In this document: positions 1-5,751 of the stretch, piece after piece
Layout of the letters: the number at the start of each line of letters is the position of its first letter
How positions within the stretch are numbered: position 1 is the stretch's first letter
Assembly (NCBI GenBank): GCA_005792225.1
Contig: SXSP01000413.1
Location: forward strand, 1-5,751
Direction: 5' to 3'
DNA from: Bdellovibrionales bacterium
GTDB taxonomy: Bacteria; Bdellovibrionota; Bdellovibrionia; Bdellovibrionales; JAMPXM01
Length of the DNA: 5,751 bases
Position numbers and translations under genes: made by a program
The notes under the pieces: generated by a model
Seen by the model: the letters and a program-made list of their open reading frames with translations, nothing else
Told to the model about the DNA's origin: nothing
Databases searched by the model: none

Positions 1-1326
1 CCTTTGGAAGACTCAAAGATCAAAACGGCGGTGGTTCGCCCATCGAATTCCGCGATCACACCTTCGCGTCAAGAGGCACGCCGGATGATCGAGCGCCTGA
101 TCGGTTCCGTCATCCCGGTTGATCACCCCATGATCGCCCGCGTGGAAGAGCGAATTCTCAGGAACGATCGGATCGGCGCCGCAAAGATCGTGACGGGAGA
201 TGTTGCGAGTCAAGAGCCCGGTCACCCTGATTTCTTGAACACGGTCGTCAAACAAATGGCAATGCGGATGTCGAATCGCGAAGAAACCATCCGTGCGCCG
301 CTCAATGATTTCGCGGCCTCCTTCATCGGTATTACTCGCGATGAAAGAAGCGCCAAGGAACTTTTGACCGGTGACTTCTTCTACATGGCGAACCCGAAGA
401 AAGCGGTCGTTCGCTCGAATATTTTCCGCGATATCGTCGTGAGCAATAACCATTACGAGGACCTCGAGAAAGAACAATGGGACCTCGGAAAAGTTTTGAT
501 GCGCGTTCCTGGTCCCGACGCACCCATGGGATCGCCTGCGGGTCAGATGATCGCGACGGACTCCACGGGCACGATGTCGGCGAATCCCGATCCGGCAGGT
601 GTTCTCACCTCTCGCGCGTTCATGCAAGCGCACGCAATCGCGGGAACGAATCGCCGCCTGGTCGAATACGCTTTCCGCGCCTTCATGTGCATGCCGATGT
701 CTGAGATGGCCGACACTTCGGCGTCGCCCGCGAGGATCGGTCGCGATATCGACCGTTTTCCCGGTGGAGACAACGTGAAGTTCGAGACGAGCTGTAAGGG
801 CTGTCACACGGTGATGGACGGGTTCCGTGGAGCCTTCGCCCGCTTTGATTACTCGAATCTCACTGTCGGAGGCGCAAACTACGGAATCGTTCGTCACACG
901 CAAGTGAACAACGCCGGTGGTTTCAAGTTCCCGGCCAACGCTGTTGACGCGAATACCGTGATTCGGAAAATGAACCACAACGAAACCGTGTTCCCGCAAG
1001 GCTACGAGATCACCGATGAGAGCTTCGTGAATAACGCCGTCGGCATTAAGAACAAGGACGTCTTTGGTTGGGCTGGCGCACGAGCGAGAGGCGGCGTGGG
1101 AGTGAACCAGTTCGGCCACATGATCGCCGACTCGGCTCGATTCTCACAGTGTATGGCTAAACGCGTATACGAGGCGGTCTGCGCTCCCGGCATGAAGAGC
1201 GAAGCCCGCATAACACCGATCGTGAAGGAGCTCGCGTCGAAGTTCCAGGCGAGCGGTTACAAGTTAAGAAGTCTTTTTCAAGAAACCGCCGCGACACCCA
1301 ACTGTGCGGTCATGAACGGACGCTGA
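1..1326 (+). CDS. Exported c-type cytochrome-like protein, DUF1592/DUF1588/DUF1585-like (5' partial)
   Basis: Open from the left edge to TGA 1324-1326. A TTG lies at 4-6, but no ribosome binding site is visible and the protein from there has no signal peptide, although its heme motif requires export. The true start is therefore probably upstream. Numbering from the TTG: residues about 60-170 (KELLTGDFFY near 118-127) resemble DUF1592. Residues about 196-290 resemble DUF1588, with AGVLTSRAF at 198-206 and the c-type heme site CKGCH at 264-268 (793-807), followed by the family-typical MD...AFARFD. Residues about 370-437 (FGHM..SARFSQC, C383, then SGYKLRSLFQE) resemble DUF1585. In Planctomycetes these domains form the C-terminal half of one large cytochrome. 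Here the front half seems to sit in the next gene. Family recognition is from memory of domain patterns. The electron partner and substrate are unknown. No frameshift is seen. Confidence 0.9.
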   Translation, partial: PLEDSKIKTAVVRPSNSAITPSRQEARRMIERLIGSVIPVDHPMIARVEERILRNDRIGAAKIVTGDVASQEPGHPDFLNTVVKQMAMRMSNREETIRAPLNDFAASFIGITRDERSAKELLTGDFFYMANPKKAVVRSNIFRDIVVSNNHYEDLEKEQWDLGKVLMRVPGPDAPMGSPAGQMIATDSTGTMSANPDPAGVLTSRAFMQAHAIAGTNRRLVEYAFRAFMCMPMSEMADTSASPARIGRDIDRFPGGDNVKFETSCKGCHTVMDGFRGAFARFDYSNLTVGGANYGIVRHTQVNNAGGFKFPANAVDANTVIRKMNHNETVFPQGYEITDESFVNNAVGIKNKDVFGWAGARARGGVGVNQFGHMIADSARFSQCMAKRVYEAVCAPGMKSEARITPIVKELASKFQASGYKLRSLFQETAATPNCAVMNGR

Positions 1327-1328
1327 GG
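1325..1328 (+). promoter_or_regulatory. Ribosome binding site deciding the start of the small lipoprotein gene
   Basis: GAGG overlaps the TGA stop of the preceding gene. It lies 7 bases before ATG 1336 but only 4 before the alternative GTG 1333, so ATG 1336 is the better start. The overlap with the stop codon suggests translational coupling. Confidence 0.6.
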
Positions 1329-1335
1329 TTAAGTG

Positions 1336-2019
1336 ATGAAGGTAATACTGACAAATCGCAAAACCGCACGTCTCGGACTCGCTGCCACCGTGCTCACGCT
1401 CTCGACGATCCTGGGCTTTAACTGCTCGCCGTTTGCCGTGCAGCCGATCGTCAACGGGAACTTCGGTTCAAGTTCCGATGAGAGCTCGGTCACCGAACCG
1501 CAGCCGACGGTGGCGCTCCTTTCATCGGAACAAATTCTAAAGGCAATGATCGCCGCGACCGGAACCGAAAACGCCGGAGAGCCGACGCCTGACGACGATC
1601 TCATTAAATCCACGTACGAAGCTCGCTCGGGCTCTTTCCCCTCGGATCAGAGCCTCACGCTCGCGACCGGCCCCATGATGATTTCGGTCACAAACCTGGC
1701 CTCTGCGGTTTGCAACAAAGCCGTCAACCGCGATATCGCAACGGGCGAAGCGCAGCGCGATCAACGTCTCTTCTTCCGTGAGATGGACTTCTCAAAAGGT
1801 CTCTCGGCGCAAAGTTCCGATTCCATCTCGCTCGCGTTCGATCGCCTCGTGAAAAATGCTTGGCGCCGCGCAGCCAGCCAAGCCGAGGAAAACGCGATCG
1901 TCGACTTCGCGCAAGAGTTCAGTCGCGAGTCCAACGCGAACGATCCACAGCAAACTCGGCTTCTCGCCGTTTCTATTTGTTCGGCCGTCCTTTCCAGCGT
2001 CGATGCGCTGACTTACTGA
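1336..2019 (+). CDS. Predicted lipoprotein with DUF1595-like C-terminus (possible DUF1587-like middle)
   Basis: 227 residues from ATG 1336; GTG 1333 would add one Met. The N-terminus is a lipoprotein signal: basic NRKTAR, a hydrophobic stretch, then LGFNC with the candidate lipidated Cys30 (1423-1425). Asn at -1 departs from the usual Gly/Ala/Ser. A Ser/Glu/Pro-rich linker follows to about residue 55. The middle (about 60-130, SSEQILKAMIAATG, then NLASAVC with Cys126) may correspond to DUF1587. The last 60 or so residues (AFDRLVKNAWRRA, W176-R177-R178, an acidic helix, ending SSVDALTY) fit the DUF1595 pattern of an AfRRp..E helix followed by LxSPxFLY. There is no CxxCH. By inference this is the missing front half of the DUF1592-type protein encoded just upstream, forming a two-chain version anchored in the membrane. 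Family assignment is moderate, and the function is not known. Confidence 0.93.
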   Translation: MKVILTNRKTARLGLAATVLTLSTILGFNCSPFAVQPIVNGNFGSSSDESSVTEPQPTVALLSSEQILKAMIAATGTENAGEPTPDDDLIKSTYEARSGSFPSDQSLTLATGPMMISVTNLASAVCNKAVNRDIATGEAQRDQRLFFREMDFSKGLSAQSSDSISLAFDRLVKNAWRRAASQAEENAIVDFAQEFSRESNANDPQQTRLLAVSICSAVLSSVDALTY

Positions 2020-2023
2020 GGGG
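2018..2023 (+). promoter_or_regulatory. Strong ribosome binding site for the Tat-exported DUF1501-like gene
   Basis: GAGGGG sits 6 bases before ATG 2030 and overlaps the last two bases of the upstream TGA (2017-2019). It is the best Shine-Dalgarno match in the window and supports the ATG start, which gives a complete twin-arginine signal peptide. Confidence 0.7.
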
Positions 2024-2029
2024 TATAGA

Positions 2030-3493
2030 ATGAGTCGGGTTCGTCGACAAATTCCGATGTGGGCTAAGACCGGTCACGCAAAACCGGTCACTCGCCGTGA
2101 CTTCCTCGCGGCCGGAATTATTCCGTTTTCCGCTTGGGTGGTGGGACCGAGTCTCGCGACTCTCCTCAATCCACTTCGCGCGGAAGCCGCCGACCTCTGC
2201 GCCTCGGGGAGCTCGCAGACATTTATTCCGTTCATCACTTTGAATCTCGCCGGCGGCGCGGGTCTCGCCGGCCAAATTGTGGCGAAGACTGTCGACGGCG
2301 CGAACTTACGGTCGTACACGAAGCTCGGTCAAGGAAATGGCCCTGGCCTTTCCTTCACCCCCACTCAAGAATTCGGTGCGGTGGACTTCGCGGGTGCCGC
2401 GATCGGTGGCAACACGCAAGGTCTCGTCAGTAAATTCCTCCAAGGGGTCCGCGATCCGCGCGCGGCTAATATGCGGAGTGCTGCCCTCGATAACGCCGCA
2501 TTCGTTTGGCAAGCCGTGGCCTCAGGCGACGATAGCGCCATGAACCCTGCCGACATCACGGGACTTGTTTTAAAAATGGGCCTCAGCGGATCAAAACTCC
2601 CGAACCTCGGTCGTTCCGATACTTCCACTGGAATCGGTCAGAAACCAACCGTCGTTCCCCCGCCCGCTCCTTTTGTCGTCGGCAAAGTCGATGATCTCGT
2701 GAATGCTCTCGGCTACGCGGCGGCCTTAAAAGACCTCAAGCTCTCGCAAAAATCCGCGCTCGCTCGCGTGATCGCGAGCCTCTCGGGCTCTCAACTTAAA
2801 AGGATTGGCGAGACCGACGGCGCAACCGCCGTCACCCAACTCGTGGATTGCGCCGGCATCAAAAACGTCGACCTGATCTCTCAAGGTGGCGGCGATGTGA
2901 ATCCATATTCCGTCAACGGAGTTGGCGCGGAAATCGCCCGCATCTGGGGCGTGCAGGCGAACGATCGCACGAGCCAAAACGCAACCTTCGGCGCGATGGT
3001 TTACAACGGCATCAGCGGAAACGCGTCGACCGTGAACCTGAACCTGGGCGGTTACGACTATCATGATAACTCCCGTACCACGGGCGATACGCGTGACCTC
3101 GCGGCTGGCCAAATCGTCGGTAAAATCATCGAGACGGCGGCTTACTTAAAGAAGCCCGTGTTCATCTTCATCTGCTCTGACGGTGCGACGGCGTCGGCCG
3201 ATTCCGCGACTGCCGACAGCGCTTGGGTCAGCGACCGCGGGATCGCGGGCGTTCAGTACATGATCGCGTATGATCCCGCCAAGCGACCCGAGACAAGTGG
3301 AAGCCACATCGGTGGATTCAACGAAGGCCAAGCGGCTGACGGAAAATTCCCGACGGCATCAAACGTCGAGCTCGCGTCGCAGGCAGTGTTTGCAAACTAC
3401 GCCGCGATGAACGGCCAGATGGCATTCCTTGAACAAAACAGAATTTTGGATACGTCTCTTCGCGGACAAGTGATCAAGTTTCAAAAAGGCTGA
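2030..3493 (+). CDS. Tat-exported DUF1501-like protein
   Basis: 487 residues. The N-terminus is a twin-arginine signal: TRRDFL at residues 21-26, a hydrophobic core at 27-46, and a probable AEA|AD cleavage after Ala53, so it would be exported folded, perhaps with a cofactor. The mature start (FITLNLAGGAGLAGQIV) resembles the L-x-GG-x-D strand that opens DUF1501 proteins. The C-terminal half keeps their motif order: GGYDYHD at 340-346 (family GG[WF]DTH), VFIFICSDG ending S383-D384-G385 (family SEFGR) and WSDRG at 400-404 (family GTDHG). The altered motifs mark a divergent branch. DUF1501 is, as I recall, related to the alkaline phosphatase/sulfatase fold, so H345, D384 and D402 are candidate metal or active-site residues. 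In Planctomycetes such Tat proteins are encoded beside multi-domain cytochromes, as here. The molecular activity is unproven. The gene lies 10 bases after the lipoprotein gene and 6 before the next. Confidence 0.95.
   Translation: MSRVRRQIPMWAKTGHAKPVTRRDFLAAGIIPFSAWVVGPSLATLLNPLRAEAADLCASGSSQTFIPFITLNLAGGAGLAGQIVAKTVDGANLRSYTKLGQGNGPGLSFTPTQEFGAVDFAGAAIGGNTQGLVSKFLQGVRDPRAANMRSAALDNAAFVWQAVASGDDSAMNPADITGLVLKMGLSGSKLPNLGRSDTSTGIGQKPTVVPPPAPFVVGKVDDLVNALGYAAALKDLKLSQKSALARVIASLSGSQLKRIGETDGATAVTQLVDCAGIKNVDLISQGGGDVNPYSVNGVGAEIARIWGVQANDRTSQNATFGAMVYNGISGNASTVNLNLGGYDYHDNSRTTGDTRDLAAGQIVGKIIETAAYLKKPVFIFICSDGATASADSATADSAWVSDRGIAGVQYMIAYDPAKRPETSGSHIGGFNEGQAADGKFPTASNVELASQAVFANYAAMNGQMAFLEQNRILDTSLRGQVIKFQKG
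3486..3489 (+). promoter_or_regulatory. Weak ribosome binding site before the 610-residue lipoprotein
   Basis: AAGG lies 10 bases before ATG 3500, inside the end of the previous gene. The match and spacing are poor, so initiation may depend on ribosomes ending at TGA 3491-3493, only 6 bases upstream of the ATG. Confidence 0.35.
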
Positions 3494-3499
3494 GCGAAT

Positions 3500-5332
3500 A
3501 TGGTACGTCGGTTGTCGCAGATCGGAATTCTTTCCGTTACGTTTGTCGTGCTCCTCGTCGGGTACACAAACTGTTCGGCCCCCTTTGGTTCGGCAGGTGG
3601 AGCGGGTTCGCCAGCGAATCTCTCCTCCGAAGGATCCATTTGCGAAGCCACCTTGCGTGACGCCTTCAATGCCACCTATCGTCCACTCTTCCGCGATCCG
3701 CAGCTCTGCCTCGGTTGCCACGTTGACGAAGGTGTTTCTCCTTACAAGTTCGCCTCCGCGAATTTAGATAAATCGTGGTCGGCCTTTAAAGTCCTCGACC
3801 TAAATAAAATCGATTCAAACGCCGTGAGCCCTTCGCACGCGGCTCCGGTCACCGGTCCCCAGAACCAAGAGAAGTTCGTCGCCGCACGCAATGCCTACGA
3901 TCAGGCGCGAGCATCATACGAAAACTGTTTAGCGAGCGACACCCCGACTCCGGGTGGTGACGAGCCCGACGAGCTGAATGCGGATCTCGTGATGGACGAA
4001 AAGAATCTGCCCGATCTCTACTTCGGTGACGGTCGTCGGGTCACGGTTATGTGGAGTCTCGATGCCGAGGCTCTCCCCGTCGGGGCGCGCGTGGCCGCGA
4101 CTTTCTCCGTCGACATCAGTGTCGACTACGTGACCGAAGGTGAGAAGAAAATCCCCAAAGGGTACACATTCTCCAAGCCGAGAATCCAAATGCTTACCGG
4201 CGAAGAAGAACTCGACGTCAAAGGTGTAACGGTTCAGGTGAACCGCAAAGACCTCACGGGAATCGAGCCACTTCTCAGCGCCGAAAAGATTGCACGAGGA
4301 CTTGGACCCATGGGACAAAACGGCGTTGAACTCATGAACGTCATCCACGACGGCGACGTCAAAGTTCCTCTCGCGAGCGTCTCAACCGCCGACAAGATCC
4401 GCTTCGCGCTCGTGAAAGCTACTAAACGCGCCCGCACCGATAATCCGGCGGCTCCCGCTGCCGCAACCATTCGCGCGAACGCGACCTTCACGCGCACTCC
4501 CCGCTTTGCAATCACCATCGGAAACGACTCCGCCGCTCGCCGCTGGTGCGTCACCACGAGCGCGTCGCGCCCCACTTCGACGAGTGCGGCTTGCCCGGGG
4601 TTCGAAAACTCAACCTTCCGCGGTTGGTGGGTCGCGCGTCCAACGGAATTCGATCTCGGTTTTGTCGGCTTCGCTCCGACCGATAACGAGAATGTTAAAT
4701 TCTACGTCTGGGTCGCCAACGCCGATCTCCGTATCAGTGAAGCTTCCGGAAGCGGAACGATCCGCTACGATATCGCTCCGCCCGCGGCTGTTACCTACAC
4801 GGGCCTCGCCGTCAACGGAACGCAGATCGCCGAGATTCAAGGTCTCTCGAACAGTAACGAAGAAGTTCGCTGGTGCGTGAAGGAAGCGAGTTCCATGCAG
4901 GATGCGCAGAACCCTCAAGGCTGCACATTCCGCGATGAGAAACCCTCGTTCGTCGGCTTACGTCAAATGGGCACGAGATACGTCGGCATCCACACACGCG
5001 ACCTCGCCGGGAACGTCGGGCCTACACCGCCGGTGAAATCGATCAATAACCCGTATGGTCGCATCAGCTTCGCCCAACTCACGATGGATAACGATCCACG
5101 AGGCGTCTTCAAGCGCAGCTGCTTCTCTTGCCACGGCTCGGGTGCTGCCGAAGCCGCGAAATGGAACGCCTCCTCCTACGCCGATACGATCACGAGTGAG
5201 AACAAACCAAAGATCCTGAACCGCATCGAAAACACCTCAATGCCGATGCCGCAAGCCGGTCTCCTCCCGGTTCGCGAGCGCATGCTCATCAATCTTTGGT
5301 TCACGCAAACTTCTACGCCGGTGGAACAATGA
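3500..5332 (+). CDS. Di-heme c-type cytochrome lipoprotein with two Ig-like repeats
   Basis: 610 residues. The signal peptide (VRR, then a hydrophobic stretch) ends at VGYTNC, with candidate lipidated Cys25 and a noncanonical Asn at -1. An N-terminal heme domain spans about 48-143: RPLFR at 61-65, CLGCH at 70-74 (3707-3721), SPSH at 110-113 and YENC at 140-143. It has no Met after the heme site, so H113 is the candidate distal ligand, and C48/C143 may form a disulfide. A Pro/Asp/Glu linker (147-160) leads to a beta-rich region of no recognised family (about 168-332), then two Ig-like repeats (335-426 and 436-516). The C-terminus is a class I-like cytochrome domain with CFSCH at 541-545 (5120-5134) and MPMP at 581-584, followed by the usual closing helix. 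It is probably an envelope electron-transfer or scaffold protein. The N-terminal domain is paralogous to the next gene. Substrate and partners are unknown. Confidence 0.96.
   Translation: MVRRLSQIGILSVTFVVLLVGYTNCSAPFGSAGGAGSPANLSSEGSICEATLRDAFNATYRPLFRDPQLCLGCHVDEGVSPYKFASANLDKSWSAFKVLDLNKIDSNAVSPSHAAPVTGPQNQEKFVAARNAYDQARASYENCLASDTPTPGGDEPDELNADLVMDEKNLPDLYFGDGRRVTVMWSLDAEALPVGARVAATFSVDISVDYVTEGEKKIPKGYTFSKPRIQMLTGEEELDVKGVTVQVNRKDLTGIEPLLSAEKIARGLGPMGQNGVELMNVIHDGDVKVPLASVSTADKIRFALVKATKRARTDNPAAPAAATIRANATFTRTPRFAITIGNDSAARRWCVTTSASRPTSTSAACPGFENSTFRGWWVARPTEFDLGFVGFAPTDNENVKFYVWVANADLRISEASGSGTIRYDIAPPAAVTYTGLAVNGTQIAEIQGLSNSNEEVRWCVKEASSMQDAQNPQGCTFRDEKPSFVGLRQMGTRYVGIHTRDLAGNVGPTPPVKSINNPYGRISFAQLTMDNDPRGVFKRSCFSCHGSGAAEAAKWNASSYADTITSENKPKILNRIENTSMPMPQAGLLPVRERMLINLWFTQTSTPVEQ
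3641..3928 (+). other. N-terminal CxxCH domain, first copy of a paralogous pair
   Basis: Encodes residues 48-143 of the 610-residue lipoprotein. It aligns with residues 48-141 of the following gene with a single 2-residue gap before the heme site. Shared features are the first Cys, RPxFR, CxxCH, FAS-x-x-L, S-x-x-AF, PSH, P-x-TG-x-x-N and Y-x-x-C. I do not recognise a named family for this domain. Confidence 0.8.
4502..5047 (+). repeat. Two tandem Ig-like protein repeats (WCV...C type)
   Basis: Residues 335-426 and 436-516 of the 610-residue lipoprotein. Each has RWCV (C350; C459), a second Cys 15-16 residues later (C365; C475) followed by a Phe and Thr-Phe-Arg, and a late beta strand (FYVWVANADLRIS at 401-413; RYVGIHTRDLAGNVG at 493-507). 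The D-x-AGN ending of the second is typical of bacterial Ig-like domains. The Cys pair may form a disulfide in each repeat. The similarity is at protein level and the copies are well diverged, so this is an old duplication. Confidence 0.65.
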
Positions 5333-5751
5333 AGAAGCTCATTCATCAAAGTAAAATTTGGCTCCTCTTCATCGCGTCCAGCCTCGTGCTCACCGTCGCA
5401 TTCAATAACTGCGCGAAGGTCGAAGGAACGTCGACTCCTTCGATCGCCGATCTCGCCGCCGCCGGCTCCTGCGATGAAATCCGATTGAAAACCTACGAGT
5501 CGGGCTTTCGTCCCTTCTTCCGCTCCAATTGCGTCGCCTGTCATATCGAAGGTGGCCCCGGTCTCGGCACTTTCGCCTCTGAAGACCTCGCCTCCTCGTT
5601 CGCCGCGTTCTCCGCAGCCGGAGTATCGAAGGTCGGCTACATGGCGACCAATCCTTCGCACAAGCCGCCGTACACAGGCGCGCACAACAAACCAAAGATC
5701 GACGAACTCACACCCGTTTGGCTGGAAACCGAAAAAACCTACCGCGACTGC
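5329..5751 (+). CDS. c-type cytochrome lipoprotein, paralogue of the preceding N-terminal domain (3' partial)
   Basis: The reading frame is open to the right edge, giving 141 codons. ATG 5329-5331 overlaps the previous TGA as ATGA, a classic coupled junction; the upstream GGTGGA is too close to be a strong ribosome binding site. The product starts MKKLIHQSK, then a hydrophobic stretch ending VAFNNC with candidate lipidated Cys28 (again Asn at -1). Cys48, RPFFR at 61-65, CVACH at 68-72 (5530-5544), NPSH at 108-111, YTG at 115-117 and the final Y138..C141 match the previous gene's heme domain with a constant offset of 2 after the heme site. H111 is the conserved candidate distal heme ligand. 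It is probably a membrane-anchored electron carrier working with its neighbour. What follows, perhaps beta, Ig-like and second heme domains as in the paralogue, lies outside the window. Confidence 0.93.
   Translation, partial: MKKLIHQSKIWLLFIASSLVLTVAFNNCAKVEGTSTPSIADLAAAGSCDEIRLKTYESGFRPFFRSNCVACHIEGGPGLGTFASEDLASSFAAFSAAGVSKVGYMATNPSHKPPYTGAHNKPKIDELTPVWLETEKTYRDC

Noticed and set aside
13..1119. Long open frame of 368 codons on the minus strand
   Set aside because: It lies wholly opposite the heme-motif gene, its translation is Arg/His-rich without recognisable domains, and it has no plausible context. It is a shadow of the biased codon use on the plus strand.
1333..1335. GTG as start of the small lipoprotein gene
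   Set aside because: Only 4 bases from the GAGG ribosome binding site, whereas ATG 1336 has 7-base spacing; the two differ by one residue.
2726..3112. Minus-strand open frame of 128 codons
   Set aside because: Contained in the DUF1501-like gene, in a region with clear family motifs on the plus strand; no independent support.
3491..3499. Possible promoter or terminator at the third gene junction
   Set aside because: Only six bases separate the genes; no hairpin with a T-run or -35/-10 pair is visible around it.
5176..5685. Minus-strand open frame of 169 codons across the last gene junction
   Set aside because: It covers the C-terminal heme domain of one gene and the signal peptide and heme domain of the next, both strongly supported on the plus strand. 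Its translation is low-complexity Arg/Glu/Gly.
1..5751. Apparent excess of GATCG/CGATCG and CTCGCG words
   Set aside because: They recur on reading but fit the codon bias (Ile ATC, Asp GAT, Arg CGC, Leu CTC, Ala GCG). Without a computed expectation I cannot call a motif.

Overview
The window is a single, tightly packed, plus-strand gene cluster of five coding sequences with no intergenic gap over 10 bases. The first gene is cut by the left edge and the fifth by the right edge. Every product looks exported. One has a twin-arginine signal peptide, three are predicted lipoproteins with an unusual Asn just before the lipidated Cys, and the first lacks its N-terminus here but carries a c-type heme motif. 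I see no RNA genes, mobile elements, CRISPR arrays, promoters or terminators. The base composition (mid-50s % GC by eye), strong use of CTC Leu codons, the F/Y-x-N-C lipoprotein style and the WCV-type Ig-like repeats suggest a member of the Bdellovibrionota/Oligoflexia or a relative. This is an impression from remembered sequences, not a search.

Layout: (1) 1-1326, a c-type cytochrome-like protein whose segments resemble DUF1592, DUF1588 (with CKGCH) and DUF1585 in order. (2) 1336-2019, a small lipoprotein whose C-terminal part resembles DUF1595 and whose middle may match DUF1587, i.e. the 'front half' of the planctomycete-type DUF1587/1595/1592/1588/1585 protein. (3) 2030-3493, a Tat-exported protein resembling DUF1501. 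(4) 3500-5332, a 610-residue lipoprotein with an N-terminal CxxCH domain, a beta-rich middle, two Ig-like repeats and a C-terminal CxxCH...MPMP cytochrome domain. (5) 5329-5751 (open), a second lipoprotein whose N-terminal CxxCH domain is a clear paralogue of that in gene 4.

Taken together, the cluster looks like an envelope-located, multi-heme redox or electron-transfer module. It pairs a two-gene DUF1592-type cytochrome with a DUF1501-like partner, echoing the cytochrome plus Tat-protein gene pairs common in Planctomycetes. Stop codons overlap or lie beside the next gene's ribosome binding site or start (ATGA overlap between genes 4 and 5), so the set is probably one translationally coupled operon that extends beyond both edges. 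The substrate and physiological role cannot be read from the sequence.
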